Positions 1 through 8,853 are shown, numbered from the stretch's first letter. The stretch is DNA of 64,000 bases from Microbacterium sp. EST19A (GCF_019969685.1 NZ_JAHXYZ010000005.1:62001-126000), one strand, 5' to 3'. Notes: generated by a model from the letters alone, not told the origin. A program made the numbers and translations.

Positions 1-429
1 GACATCAACGCGGTGGCGGTCGCGCCGTTCACCGAGGGGCAGGTCGATTTCGGGCGGGCGTTCGAGCTCGCGCAGCAGCCCCTCAGGGAGTGGATGCTCG
101 CCTTCACGCGTGAAGAGGACATCGCGCTGATGTACCGCGCCGCGCAGCTGGACAATCCCGCGGACGCCGCGAGCATCCCGCTGCACACCCTCGTGCCGGC
201 GTTCATGCTGAGCGAGCTGCGCGCCGCCTTCCTCATCGGCTTCATCATCTTCGTGCCGTTCCTGGTGATCGACCTCGTCGTCGCCAGTGCGCTGATGTCG
301 ATGGGCATGATGATGCTGCCGCCGGTGATGATCTCGCTGCCGTTCAAGATCCTGCTCTTCCTGCTCATCGACGGGTGGGGGATGGTCATCACGGCCCTCG
401 TGCAGTCCTACAGCGGAGGTGGCGGATGA
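1..429 (+). CDS. fliP: Flagellar biosynthetic protein FliP, C-terminal part (5' end outside window)
   Basis: The open frame enters from base 1 and gives 142 residues, the C-terminal half of FliP, a core membrane protein of the flagellar type III export gate. The conserved region PAFMLSELRAAF followed by FVPFLVIDLVVAS and the segment ending LLFLLIDGW matches the FliP signature and its last membrane helices. The frame has no stop upstream, so the true start is before the window. Its TGA overlaps the fliQ ATG (ATGA), so the export-gate genes are translationally coupled. Identification is firm; only the N-terminus is missing. Confidence 0.96.
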   Translation, partial: DINAVAVAPFTEGQVDFGRAFELAQQPLREWMLAFTREEDIALMYRAAQLDNPADAASIPLHTLVPAFMLSELRAAFLIGFIIFVPFLVIDLVVASALMSMGMMMLPPVMISLPFKILLFLLIDGWGMVITALVQSYSGGGG

Positions 430-701
430 ACCCGGAAGCGGTCGTCGACATCGGCCAGGCGGCTCTCATCCTCGCGGCGAAGCTCTGCGCACCTCTGCTG
501 ATCACGGCGCTCGTGGTCGGTTTCGCGATCTCGTTGCTGCAGTCGATCACGCAGGTGCAGGAGATGACGATCTCCTTCGTGCCGAAGCTCGTCGCCGTCG
601 GCATCGCGCTGCTCGTGAGCGGTCACTGGATGATCGCCGAGATGATCGCCTTCACGAACGAGCTGTTCGCGCGAATACCGTCGCTGTTGAACGGCGGCTG
701 A
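426..701 (+). CDS. fliQ: Flagellar biosynthetic protein FliQ
   Basis: FliQ is a small subunit of the flagellar export gate and packs with FliP and FliR in the membrane. The 91-residue product matches the usual length of about 90. It has two hydrophobic helices, roughly residues 15-38 and 50-75, around the conserved polar stretch SITQVQEMTISFVPK. The ATG at 426 overlaps the fliP stop and gives the expected N-terminus, so longer upstream starts in this frame are not needed. It ends TGATG into fliR. Confidence 0.95.
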   Translation: MNPEAVVDIGQAALILAAKLCAPLLITALVVGFAISLLQSITQVQEMTISFVPKLVAVGIALLVSGHWMIAEMIAFTNELFARIPSLLNGG

Positions 702-1462
702 TGAACATCCCGATCGACTTCACCTGGCTCGAGGCGACGGCCCTCGCGTGCGTGCGGATCACGGCGTTCCTCGTGATCGCTCCGCCGTTCAGCCACGGCA
801 CCGTCCCGATGCGGATCCGCGCGATGCTGGGCGCAGGCCTCGCCCTCGCGGTGTCGCCGGTCGTCACGGTCGGGTACGAGCGGCTCGACACCGGGGGATT
901 CATGCTCGCCCTGGCAGGCCAGGCGCTCACCGGTGCGCTGCTGGGGTTCCTCGTGATGCTGCTGTTCAGCGCGATCCAGGGCTCCGGCCACCTCGTCGAC
1001 ACCTTCGGCGGGTTCCAGCTCGCGCAGGCGTTCGACCCCGGGATGGCGGTCAACGGCGCGCAGTTCACCCGACTGTTCCAGATGACCGCGATCGTGCTGC
1101 TGTTCGCGTCTGACGGCTACCAGCTCGTGCTCGGTGGACTGTTCCGGTCGTTCGACGCGATCCCGGTCGACGGCATGATCGATCTCGCGAAGCCTGCGGA
1201 GGCGCTGGTCGGGGCGACGGCGCAGATGATGCTCAGCGCCGTGCAGATCGCCGGCCCGCTGCTGATCGTGCTCTTCCTCGCCGACGTGGGCCTCGGGCTC
1301 GTGACCAGGGTCGCACCGGCCCTGAACGCGTTCGCGATGGGCTTCCCGATCAAGATCGGCCTCACGCTGCTGCTCGTCGGCTTCGTCTACGCGGCCCTGC
1401 CGGGCGTGGTCGCTGCGATCGCGGATGACGCGGCCCGACTGCTGCTGGGTGTGACCCGATGA
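701..1462 (+). CDS. fliR: Flagellar biosynthetic protein FliR
   Basis: This 253-residue polytopic membrane protein is the third FliPQR export-gate component. It begins PIDFTWLEATALACVRI and carries successive hydrophobic helices, with the conserved region DTFGGFQLAQAFDPGM near residues 105-120. The length is normal for FliR. The ATG at 701 shares one base with the fliQ stop, which chooses this start over upstream in-frame codons. The end overlaps flhB by four bases, continuing the fliP-Q-R-flhB string. Confidence 0.95.
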   Translation: MNIPIDFTWLEATALACVRITAFLVIAPPFSHGTVPMRIRAMLGAGLALAVSPVVTVGYERLDTGGFMLALAGQALTGALLGFLVMLLFSAIQGSGHLVDTFGGFQLAQAFDPGMAVNGAQFTRLFQMTAIVLLFASDGYQLVLGGLFRSFDAIPVDGMIDLAKPAEALVGATAQMMLSAVQIAGPLLIVLFLADVGLGLVTRVAPALNAFAMGFPIKIGLTLLLVGFVYAALPGVVAAIADDAARLLLGVTR

Positions 1463-2562
1463 GCGAGACGGACACCGGCGAACGGAGCGAGAAGACCACC
1501 GATCGTCGTCTGAAGGAGGCGCGTCGCAAGGGGCAGATCGGACGCAGCCAGGACTTCACGGCGTGGGTCTGCATCGCAGCGGCCGCGATCATGTCGCTGC
1601 CGGCGATCGCCTCGGCGACGCAGGTGCTCACCGAGTTGTTCCTGCGCGTCGCGCCGGTGGCGGCGCACCCCACCGACGGCGCGGCTGTGGAGGTGCTCGG
1701 CGCCGCGCTGAACTCGATGGGCGGCATCCTGATGCCGATGCTGCTCGTCGTGCTGCTCGCGACCACCGCGACCGCCGTCGCCCAGGGCGGGATCCACCTA
1801 CGAGGTGTGACGATGCGCACCGAGCAGCTGAACATCATCACGGGCCTGAAGCGCGTCTTCGGCCGGCAGGCGCTCTGGGAGGGCGCGAAGGCACTGCTGA
1901 AGACCGCGGCGATCGGCCTCTCGCTGTGGATCGTCGTCGCAGGTCTCGTGCCGGTGCTCATGGCCAGCGGCAGCCACAACATCACCTGGCTGCTCGAACA
2001 GGCCGCAGGGGGAGCGGTCGCGCTGCTGCAGGTCGCCGTCGTCGTGGGCATCCTGCTCGCGGCGATCGATGTCGCGGTGGTCCTCCGCCGCAACCGCAAG
2101 CACACGCACATGACGAAGAAGGAAGCCAAGGACGAGCACAAGAAGAGCGAGGGCGATCCGCTGGTGCGGTCGCAGCGGCGCTCGCGTCAGCTGGCGATGA
2201 GTCGCAACCGCATGATCGCGGCGGTCAGCGACAGCGACGTGGTGCTCGTGAACCCGACCCACGTCGCCGTGGCGCTGCGCTACGAGCCGGGCAAGGCCGC
2301 GCCGCGGGTCGTCGCCAAGGGCGCGGGCATCGTGGCCCTGAAGATCCGCGAGCGGGCCGAGGAGGCGGGTGTGCCCATGGTGCGCGACATCCCGCTCGCC
2401 CGCGCACTGCACGCTGCGTGCGAGATCGGCCGGGAGATCCCGGAGGAGCTCTACACGGCGGTCGCCCAGGTGCTCGCCTTCATCGAGCACCTGAAACGCC
2501 GCGGCTCCGCGCGCGGCACCCACACGATGCCCTTCGCGAGCACTCGCGAACGCGGCCTCTGA
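1459..2562 (+). CDS. flhB: Flagellar export switch protein FlhB
   Basis: FlhB sits beside the export gate and switches the apparatus from rod/hook to filament substrates by autocleavage. The 367-residue protein has a charged N-terminus (SEKTTDRRLKEARRKGQIGRS), four hydrophobic segments up to about residue 215, then a cytoplasmic domain. The autocleavage motif NPTH lies at residues 265-268, near the position in E. coli FlhB. All expected domains are present. Its ATG overlaps the fliR stop. Confidence 0.96.
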   Translation: MSETDTGERSEKTTDRRLKEARRKGQIGRSQDFTAWVCIAAAAIMSLPAIASATQVLTELFLRVAPVAAHPTDGAAVEVLGAALNSMGGILMPMLLVVLLATTATAVAQGGIHLRGVTMRTEQLNIITGLKRVFGRQALWEGAKALLKTAAIGLSLWIVVAGLVPVLMASGSHNITWLLEQAAGGAVALLQVAVVVGILLAAIDVAVVLRRNRKHTHMTKKEAKDEHKKSEGDPLVRSQRRSRQLAMSRNRMIAAVSDSDVVLVNPTHVAVALRYEPGKAAPRVVAKGAGIVALKIRERAEEAGVPMVRDIPLARALHAACEIGREIPEELYTAVAQVLAFIEHLKRRGSARGTHTMPFASTRERGL

Positions 2563-2604
2563 ATCCCGATCCCACCCCCGAACCGAAACGAGAAAGCGAA
2601 GCGC

Positions 2605-4671
2605 ATGATCGGTCAGCTGCTGTCCAAGGGAGCCGTTCCCGTCGGTGTCGTCGGCATCATCCTGCTGCTCATCGTGCCGATCCCGACGCCGCTCCTCGAC
2701 GTGCTCATCGTCGTGAACATCTCGTTCGCGCTGCTGATCCTTCTCACCGCGATGTTCGTGAAGAAGCCGCTCGACTTCTCGGTCTTCCCGAGCCTGCTGC
2801 TGGTCGCGACGCTGTTCCGGCTCGGACTCAACGTGGCCTCCACCCGCCTCATCCTCAGCGAGGCGCACGCCGGCCAGGTCATCCAGGCTTTCGGGCAGAT
2901 CACGATCAGCGGGTCCCTCGTGATCGGCGCGGTGATCTTCCTGATCCTCACCGTCATCCAGTTCGTCGTCGTGACCAAGGGTGCCGAGCGCGTGGCCGAG
3001 GTCGGCGCGCGGTTCACGCTCGACGCGATGCCGGGCAAGCAGATGGCGATCGACGCCGACCTGAACGCCGGGCTCATCACCGACACCGAGGCCCGCAGAC
3101 GTCGTGCCGAGGTGGCGGCGGAGGCCGACTTCTACGGTGCCATGGACGGTGCGTCGAAGTTCGTGAAGGGCGATGCGATCGCCGGCATCGTGATCGTGAT
3201 CATCAACTTCGTCGGCGGCATCGTCATCGGCATGGTGCAGCACGGCATGGAGATGGGCGATGCGCTGGAGACCTACAGCATCCTGACCATCGGCGACGGC
3301 CTGGTCACCCAGATCCCCGCGCTGCTGATGGCGGTCTCCACCGGCATGATCGTGACGCGCGAGAACGTCGAAGCGGAGATGGGCCAGGCGGCGGCCAAGC
3401 AGCTGCTGCAGTCGCGCAACGCGCTCGTGATCACCGGACTCGCGGCGATCGCGATGGGCTTCATTCCCGGGATGCCGCTGCTGGTGTTCGCCGGAATCGG
3501 CGCGGTGCTGCTGTTCGCGGCCTCCCGCGTCAAGGCCAGTGAGGATCGCGAGGCGGCGATCGAGGCCGACGCCCAGCACCAGGAGGCCGTGGAAGCCGGG
3601 ACGGAAGGGCCGGAGGAGCTGATGGACCGGATGCGCGTCCACGCCCTCGAGATCTCGCTCTCGCCCGACATCGTCGACCTGGCATCCGGGGGAGCGGGAG
3701 ACCTGCTCACGAGGGTCAAGTCCCTCCGCCGCAAGCTCGCGCTCGACATCGGCATCCTGATGCCGCCGGTCCGCACCAGGGACAACATCGAGCTGCCCGC
3801 GCAGACCTACGCGATCCTCATCGCCGGAGTCGAGGTCGGCCGTGGCTCGGTCCCGCGCGGGCACGTGCTCGCGATCGGGACCGGACTCGACCAGCTCCCG
3901 GGAGCCGTCGTGATCGATCCGGTCTTCGGGCTCGAGGGCAAATGGGTGCCCGCCGAGATGTCGCACGCTGCGGACATGGCCGGCGCCACCGTGATCGACA
4001 GGGCCAGCGTGATCATCACGCACCTGTCCGACGTCGTGCAGACCCAGGCGCACCGCCTGCTCTCTCTCGAAGACGTTCGCCAGCTCACGGAGCACCTCAA
4101 GCAGTCGAGTCCGGCCACCGTCGAAGAGCTCACCCCGGCGGTGCTCTCGCTCGCCGGCATCCAGCGCGTGCTCGCCGGGTTGCTGGCGGAGCGCGTGCCG
4201 ATCAACGACCTCGCGCGCATCTACGAAGCACTCGCGCTCCGCGGCAAGACGTCGACAGAGACGGCAGGCCTGATCGATGCGGCACGCGCTGCTCTCGGAC
4301 CGGCGATCGCGGCGAGATTCGCCGAGGACGGTCGCATCCGCGTCGTCATGTTCGAGCCGCTGCTGGAGCAGCAGATGCTCGAGGGGATGCGCGTCGTCGA
4401 CGGGCTCCCGCAGATCGTGCTGACGCCTGAGGCGACCCTGCAGGTGCTCGAGAGCGTCCGCCGCACGGTCGCGGAGCTCGACCAGGCCGGCCCCGAGCCC
4501 GTGCTCGTGTGCGCGCCCTCATTGCGTCAGGGGGTGCGGCGCATGGTCGCTGCGCAGGTCGCCGGACTGCCCGTGCTCTCCTACGACGAGGCCGGTGCCG
4601 GCGGCCTCGCCACCGACGTCGTCGGAGTCGTGCGCGTGACGCAGTCCGCGCTGCCGAGCGCTGCGGGGTAG
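2605..4671 (+). CDS. flhA: Flagellar biosynthesis protein FlhA
   Basis: FlhA is the large export-gate protein. Its cytoplasmic ring docks chaperone-substrate complexes such as FlgN-FlgK. The 688-residue product has about eight hydrophobic helices in residues 10-315. The conserved loop GARFTLDAMPGKQMAIDADL lies between helices 4 and 5, and a long cytoplasmic domain follows (VLSLAGIQRVLAGLLAERVPI, IYEAL). Length and layout are standard. It lies 42 bases after flhB, so it is probably in the same transcript. Confidence 0.97.
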   Translation: MIGQLLSKGAVPVGVVGIILLLIVPIPTPLLDVLIVVNISFALLILLTAMFVKKPLDFSVFPSLLLVATLFRLGLNVASTRLILSEAHAGQVIQAFGQITISGSLVIGAVIFLILTVIQFVVVTKGAERVAEVGARFTLDAMPGKQMAIDADLNAGLITDTEARRRRAEVAAEADFYGAMDGASKFVKGDAIAGIVIVIINFVGGIVIGMVQHGMEMGDALETYSILTIGDGLVTQIPALLMAVSTGMIVTRENVEAEMGQAAAKQLLQSRNALVITGLAAIAMGFIPGMPLLVFAGIGAVLLFAASRVKASEDREAAIEADAQHQEAVEAGTEGPEELMDRMRVHALEISLSPDIVDLASGGAGDLLTRVKSLRRKLALDIGILMPPVRTRDNIELPAQTYAILIAGVEVGRGSVPRGHVLAIGTGLDQLPGAVVIDPVFGLEGKWVPAEMSHAADMAGATVIDRASVIITHLSDVVQTQAHRLLSLEDVRQLTEHLKQSSPATVEELTPAVLSLAGIQRVLAGLLAERVPINDLARIYEALALRGKTSTETAGLIDAARAALGPAIAARFAEDGRIRVVMFEPLLEQQMLEGMRVVDGLPQIVLTPEATLQVLESVRRTVAELDQAGPEPVLVCAPSLRQGVRRMVAAQVAGLPVLSYDEAGAGGLATDVVGVVRVTQSALPSAAG

Positions 4672-4758
4672 CCGCGAATCCGCTCGTTTACGAGGCTATG
4701 CACTAGCTTTGTGAGCAGGATGGCGTGAGCGCGCCGAAGCCATGGAAGGCGGATTGAC

Positions 4759-5007
4759 ATGCTGGTGCTGACGAGGCGCGCGAACGAGAGCATCGTGATC
4801 GGAGACGACATCACGATCACGATCCTGGCGGTGACCCCCGGTGGCGTGCGGGTCGGCATCGACGCCCCGCGAGACATGCGCATCCACCGCGCCGAGGTCG
4901 TGCTCGCGATCGGCAACGCCAATCAGGAAGCCGTGCAGACCGCGTCGGACGACGCCGCCGAGAACGTCCTCCTCGGAGCCTTGGGGCGGCTGAACGTCAC
5001 CCCCTGA
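4759..5007 (+). CDS. csrA: Carbon storage regulator / translational regulator CsrA
   Basis: CsrA is a dimeric RNA-binding protein that usually represses translation by covering ribosome binding sites with GGA motifs. The start MLVLTRRANESIVIGDDI and the element GGVRVGIDAP followed by MRIHRAEV are family hallmarks. The RNA-contacting arginine in IHRAEV is present. The length is 82 residues. GGAAGG at 4743-4748 serves as ribosome binding site. In actinobacteria csrA is mainly found with flagellar genes; fliW, encoding its known protein antagonist, lies 3 kb downstream. Confidence 0.96.
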   Translation: MLVLTRRANESIVIGDDITITILAVTPGGVRVGIDAPRDMRIHRAEVVLAIGNANQEAVQTASDDAAENVLLGALGRLNVTP

Positions 5008-5016
5008 GCAGTGTCA

Positions 5017-5034
5017 ATGGGGAGTTCTCCCCAT
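5017..5034 (+). other. Perfect hairpin after csrA
   Basis: ATGGGGAG and CTCCCCAT form eight-base perfect arms around TT, nine bases after the csrA stop. There is no T-run. It may end csrA transcription or act as an RNA structure in the csrA-flgN gap. The stem contains GGA, the core of CsrA targets, but the GGA is paired and not in a loop. Confidence 0.5.
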
Positions 5035-5044
5035 GCGGGCCGAG

Positions 5045-5071
5045 TTACTGCCCTTCGGGTTGTCGCGATAG
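5045..5071 (+). promoter_or_regulatory. Possible sigma-28 (FliA-type) promoter for flgN operon
   Basis: TTAC at 5045-5048, 15 bases, then CGCGATAG at 5064-5071 resembles the enterobacterial FliA form TAAA-N15-GCCGATAA. The spacer is exact and the CGATA core is shared. It would start RNA near 5078, about 50 bases before flgN. The sigma gene at 9024 is of the matching class. This is a pattern match only. Confidence 0.35.
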
Positions 5072-5079
5072 TCGTGTGT

Positions 5080-5099
5080 GTGACGGGAGCTCCTGTCAC
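5080..5099 (+). other. Near-perfect palindrome in flgN leader
   Basis: The arms GTGACGGGAG and CTCCTGTCAC pair with a single G-T position, a wobble in RNA. They are followed by CACGGAAG, an unpaired GGA. The element sits 31 bases before the flgN start. It could be a CsrA-responsive leader structure; that role is inference from position. Confidence 0.4.
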
Positions 5100-5129
5100 G
5101 GAAGCTTCGACCCGACGAGGTGACGTACT

Positions 5130-5612
5130 GTGGCCGCCCACGATCTGAGCATGCAGCTCCTGCGGGAGCGCGAACTGCTCGAGATGCTGCTCTTCAAGCT
5201 CGACGAGCAGCAGATGCTCCTGGCTACCGGACGCAACCGCTGGATCCGCCACGCGTCGACGGAGATCGAGCGGGTGCTCGCCGCCATGCCGACCGTCGCC
5301 CTCTCCCGGGACTCACTGGTCGTCGCGACGGCCGACGAATGGGGCGCGCCGGGCGCAATCACGCTCCGCGACCTGATCGATGCGGCACCGGACGACGGGT
5401 GGCGTGAGGTGCTGACCGGACACCTGACGACCATGACCGCACTCGCGGACGAGATCGAGCAGATGAAGCAGATCAACGAACATCGACTGCGCACGGCGAT
5501 CCGCGTCACCCAGGAGACCATCGCCGGGCTCGGTGTCCCGTCCGGCGAATACAGCCCGTCCGGAGACGTCGTCCGCGACGGAGACGCCCGACTGCTCGAC
5601 ACCCGGATGTGA
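5130..5612 (+). CDS. flgN: FlgN-family flagellar export chaperone
   Basis: The 160-residue, mostly helical protein lies directly before flgK and flgL, the position and size of FlgN. FlgN keeps the hook-associated proteins FlgK and FlgL soluble and delivers them to FlhA. The N-terminal helix (LRERELLEMLLFKLDEQQMLL) and a second long helix with EIEQMKQINEHRLRTAI match FlgN-like proteins. The start is GTG at 5130; the upstream ATG at 5120 is in another frame. Family assignment rests on pattern and context, since FlgN proteins are poorly conserved. Confidence 0.82.
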   Translation: MAAHDLSMQLLRERELLEMLLFKLDEQQMLLATGRNRWIRHASTEIERVLAAMPTVALSRDSLVVATADEWGAPGAITLRDLIDAAPDDGWREVLTGHLTTMTALADEIEQMKQINEHRLRTAIRVTQETIAGLGVPSGEYSPSGDVVRDGDARLLDTRM

Positions 5613-5619
5613 GGTGACC

Positions 5620-7026
5620 ATGTCTTCGTTCGCAGGTCTTCGTCTGGCGGAATCCGCCCTCAACGCCGCACGCGCCGGCATGACCGTCACCGGTCAGAAC
5701 ATCGCCAATCAGACCACGACGGGCTACACCCGTCAGCGGGTCGACCAGGCTCCCGTGTCCGGTCCAGGGCAGACGGGGCTCTGGAAGAGCGGGCTCGGTA
5801 TCGGCGGCGGCGTGAACGTGACCGGTGTCGCGCGTCTCGGCGACGCGGTGCTCGACGCCCGGGTCCGCGATGCCCTCTCGACCTCGGGATTCTGGAGTGC
5901 CAGGGCGGCTGCGGCCGGCCAGGTCGAGAGCATGCTGGCCGAGCCGACCAAGGACGGGCTGGCCGCGAACATGAATCGCTTCTGGTCCGGATGGTCCGAT
6001 CTCGCCAACACCCCCGAACCGGCCGCGGCGCAGGTCGTGCTCACGAACGCACAGGTGCTCATCGGGCAGATCTCCGCCGGATACGAGTCGGTCGCAGGCC
6101 AGTGGACGGATCTGCGCGGCCAGGTGGACCGCGACATCGCCGACGTCAACGCCGTCGCCGGCCAGGTCGCCGCGCTCAACGGCCAGATCCGCGATGCACT
6201 GCAGTCCGGTCGCAACGCCAATGAGCTCATCGATCAGCGCAGCGTGCTCGCGCAGCAGCTGTCCACCGCGGTCGGCGCCAAGGGCATCGTCGAGAACGAC
6301 GGCACGCTCACCGTGAGAGTCGACGGCAACGCGCTCGTCGCCGGAGACGCCAGCCGCGCGCTCGTCGTGAGCGGACCGCGGGAGATCCAGGACGGCGGCC
6401 GGATCGCCGTCGCGTGGGCGGACCGCCCCGACCTGCCGGTCGCGATCGGCGGTGGCGTGATCGGCGGCACCATCAGCGCGCTCGCTCCCGCCACGGAGGG
6501 CGGCTCGCTCGCCAGCGTGGCCGCTGCCTACAACGAGACTGCGACCGCGCTGGCCACGGCCGTCAACGACATCCATCGGACGGGTGTCACTTCGAGCGGC
6601 GCGCCCGGAGGCGACTTCTTCGCGATCGACGCGAGCGGCCCTGCCGCAGTGGGACTGCGAGTGGTGCCGACCGGCCTCGACCAGCTGGCCCTTGCCGCAC
6701 CGGGCGCCGGCGCGAAGGACACCACGATCGCCGACCGCATCAGCACCCTCGGCGCATCTGCGACCGGGCCGAGCAAGACCTGGTCGAGCTTCATCACCGG
6801 GTTCGCGGTCACCGTCGCCGGAGACCTGCAGCGTGCAGACATCGCCGACATGGGGGCCGTCGCCGCCGTGACGGCCCAGCAATCCAACGCCTCGGTGGAC
6901 GGTGACGAGGAGACCATCAACCTCCTCACCTACCAGACCGCCTATCAGGCGGCCGCGCGCGTGCTCACCGCCATGGATGAGGCGCTGGACCTGCTGATCA
7001 ACCGAACCGGCCTCGTCGGCCGCTGA
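5620..7026 (+). CDS. flgK: Flagellar hook-associated protein 1 FlgK
   Basis: FlgK (HAP1) forms the first junction zone between hook and filament. The 468-residue protein begins with the flagellar rod/hook N-terminal motif: GLRLAESALNAARAGMTVTG, then NIAN and TGYTRQRV. It ends with the matching C-terminal helix, LLTYQTAYQAAARVLTAMDE. The two terminal helices form the D0 coiled coil in this family. The ATG at 5620 follows GAGGTGA at 5611-5617 and is seven bases after flgN, so longer in-frame starts are rejected. Confidence 0.95.
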   Translation: MSSFAGLRLAESALNAARAGMTVTGQNIANQTTTGYTRQRVDQAPVSGPGQTGLWKSGLGIGGGVNVTGVARLGDAVLDARVRDALSTSGFWSARAAAAGQVESMLAEPTKDGLAANMNRFWSGWSDLANTPEPAAAQVVLTNAQVLIGQISAGYESVAGQWTDLRGQVDRDIADVNAVAGQVAALNGQIRDALQSGRNANELIDQRSVLAQQLSTAVGAKGIVENDGTLTVRVDGNALVAGDASRALVVSGPREIQDGGRIAVAWADRPDLPVAIGGGVIGGTISALAPATEGGSLASVAAAYNETATALATAVNDIHRTGVTSSGAPGGDFFAIDASGPAAVGLRVVPTGLDQLALAAPGAGAKDTTIADRISTLGASATGPSKTWSSFITGFAVTVAGDLQRADIADMGAVAAVTAQQSNASVDGDEETINLLTYQTAYQAAARVLTAMDEALDLLINRTGLVGR

Positions 7027-7039
7027 CTGGGGAGTCGAC

Positions 7040-7927
7040 ATGATCGGACGCATCACGAGCAGCACCATGACGCAGCAGTCGCTGCGCACGCTGCAGAGCA
7101 ACCTCGCCGACCGCGAGCGCCTGCAGAACCAGGCCGCGTCGCAGCGAGCGTTCCGCTCACCGAGCGAGGATCCGGCTGCGGCGGCCACCACGCTCGGCGT
7201 GCACGGCGAGCAGTCCAGGGTGGCGCAGTACGCGCGCAACCTCAGCGACGGCATGGCCTGGGTGACGACCGTCGACACCGCCCTCGGCGCGAGCACCGAT
7301 CTGCTCAACCGTGCGCGTGACCTGACCGCCCAGGGTGCGAACTCCGGCGCGCTCAGCCCGACCGCCCGTGAGTCGATCGCGCAGGAGCTCGAGACGATCA
7401 GCGCCGAGCTGCTCGCTCAGGCCAACACCACGGTGCTCGGACGCAGTGTCTTCGCCGGGACCAGCGACTCCGGGGCGGCGTTCGACCCGGGCACCTTCAC
7501 GTTCAACGGCGCACCGGGAGACGGCGTGCGTCGGCGCATCAGCGAGAACGAGACGGTCCGCGTGGATTTCGACGGCTCGCAGGCGTTCGGCGTGGGCGCG
7601 AACAGCGCGTTCGCACTTCTCACGGACATCGCGGCCGAACTTCGAGGGGGAGCGAACGTCGGCTCGCGCCTCGACGACATCGACGCGAGGCTGAAGGACG
7701 TGGTCGCGGCTCGCGGCACGACGGGTGCGCGTCAGGTGCAGATCGAGCGCGCAGCATCCCAGAACCTCTCGATCTCCACCGACCTGGAAGCACGTCGTGC
7801 CGAGGTCGAGAACGTCGACAGCCTCGAGGTGCTCGTGCGCCTGCAGTCCGCCGAGCTCGTGTTCCAATCCGCCCTGCAGGTGACGGCCAAGTCGCTGCAG
7901 ACTAATCTGCTGGAGTTCCTGCGATGA
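7040..7927 (+). CDS. flgL: Flagellar hook-associated protein 3 FlgL
   Basis: FlgL (HAP3) makes the second junction ring that seeds the flagellin filament. The 295-residue product has the flagellin-like N-terminus (RITSSTMTQQSLRTLQSNLA, FRSPSEDPAAA, and AQYARNLSDGMAW) and the C-terminal coiled-coil helix near ELVFQSALQVTAKSL. Length is typical. GGGG at 7029-7032 precedes the ATG by seven bases. Its end overlaps fliW by four bases, coupling structural and regulatory genes. Confidence 0.95.
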   Translation: MIGRITSSTMTQQSLRTLQSNLADRERLQNQAASQRAFRSPSEDPAAAATTLGVHGEQSRVAQYARNLSDGMAWVTTVDTALGASTDLLNRARDLTAQGANSGALSPTARESIAQELETISAELLAQANTTVLGRSVFAGTSDSGAAFDPGTFTFNGAPGDGVRRRISENETVRVDFDGSQAFGVGANSAFALLTDIAAELRGGANVGSRLDDIDARLKDVVAARGTTGARQVQIERAASQNLSISTDLEARRAEVENVDSLEVLVRLQSAELVFQSALQVTAKSLQTNLLEFLR

Positions 7928-8322
7928 CCACGACCTCTGCCGGTCAGACCGCTGTCGCGATCGAGTTCGCCACGGCGATGCCCGGTCTGAGCCCGTACAC
8001 GGCGTTCAGCCTCGCGAGCATCGTCGGCGTCGAGGGACTCTATGCGCTGCGAGCGGTGGATGCCGACGTGCGACTGTTCCTGCTCGAGACCGCGGTCGTC
8101 GATCTCGAGTACGCACCCCGGATCCCCGTCGGTATCCGTGGGGAGATCGGTGCGACCGACGCCGACGTGCTGCGGACGTTCGTCATAGCCAACCCTTCGG
8201 ATGACGGCGTCCACGTCAATCTGCGTGCGCCCATCGTCGTGCATCCCGACACCGGACGCGCGGCGCAGGTCATCCTCGACGACCAGGACTACCCGATCCG
8301 GGCGCTTCTCCGCGAGCACTGA
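7924..8322 (+). CDS. fliW: Flagellar assembly factor FliW (CsrA antagonist)
   Basis: FliW binds CsrA allosterically and is displaced by flagellin in Bacillus and Campylobacter, so free flagellin level sets translation of flagellin mRNA. The 132-residue product has the FliW pattern: MPGLSPYTAFSLASI, then LYALRAVDADVRLFLLE, and VIANPSDDGVHVNLRAPI near the end. The ATG at 7924 overlaps the flgL stop (ATGA). With csrA upstream, the locus carries both halves of this partner-switch. Confidence 0.93.
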   Translation: MTTTSAGQTAVAIEFATAMPGLSPYTAFSLASIVGVEGLYALRAVDADVRLFLLETAVVDLEYAPRIPVGIRGEIGATDADVLRTFVIANPSDDGVHVNLRAPIVVHPDTGRAAQVILDDQDYPIRALLREH

Positions 8323-8538
8323 GGTCCGGGGGATCCGGGCGAACCGGCTCGCGAACCAGTGAATTCGAATATTCACCGCAGATACGAAGGAAGAAGCACT
8401 ATTCTCTGAGGGGTAAGGGCTGGGGCCTCACAGAACCCGGTGTCGTCGAGATGGGACCCGACGATCCGCGGAGCTGGCTTGTCGGGGTACAGCGACGCAG
8501 CTCGGCGACGGGCGAACACACAGGGGACGACGAAGATC

Positions 8539-8853
8539 ATGAGCACATCGAAGACGCTGGATGCCAACCGCGTGAGCAAGCGCGAGTTCGTACAACGATT
8601 CGCACGACGCGGGGGGATCTCGGTCTTCGCCGCGCAGACCGCGTACAACGCCATGATCGATGAGCTGCTCGACCTCGTGAGCCAGGGCAACACCGTCACC
8701 CTGACCAACTTCGGCAAGTTCTACCCGCAGAACCACAAGGGACACCGCGTGCAGTTCGGCAAAGACGAGGGTACCGGCGAGGTCACCGACTACACCGTGC
8801 TCAAGTTCTCCGCGACGCGCGAGGTGAACAGGCGCGTCAAGACCAACGACTGA
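8539..8853 (+). CDS. HU-family DNA-binding protein
   Basis: The 104-residue protein resembles HU/IHF: KREFVQRFARRGGISVFAAQ, then helices and a beta arm with VTLTNFGKFYPQ, and FSATREVNRRVK at the end. In HU this fold is a dimer that bends DNA. The ATG at 8539 is chosen because the homologous region starts soon after it and a longer in-frame start adds only poorly structured residues. Its ribosome binding site is weak. It sits between fliW and the sigma gene and is followed by a strong terminator, so it may be a separate unit. Confidence 0.85.
   Translation: MSTSKTLDANRVSKREFVQRFARRGGISVFAAQTAYNAMIDELLDLVSQGNTVTLTNFGKFYPQNHKGHRVQFGKDEGTGEVTDYTVLKFSATREVNRRVKTND

Noticed and set aside
8359..8376. 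Inverted GTGAAT-N6-ATTCAC as an SOS (LexA) box upstream of the HU-like gene
   Set aside because: It does not match the actinobacterial LexA form CGAAC-N4-GTTCG; left as an unassigned short inverted repeat.
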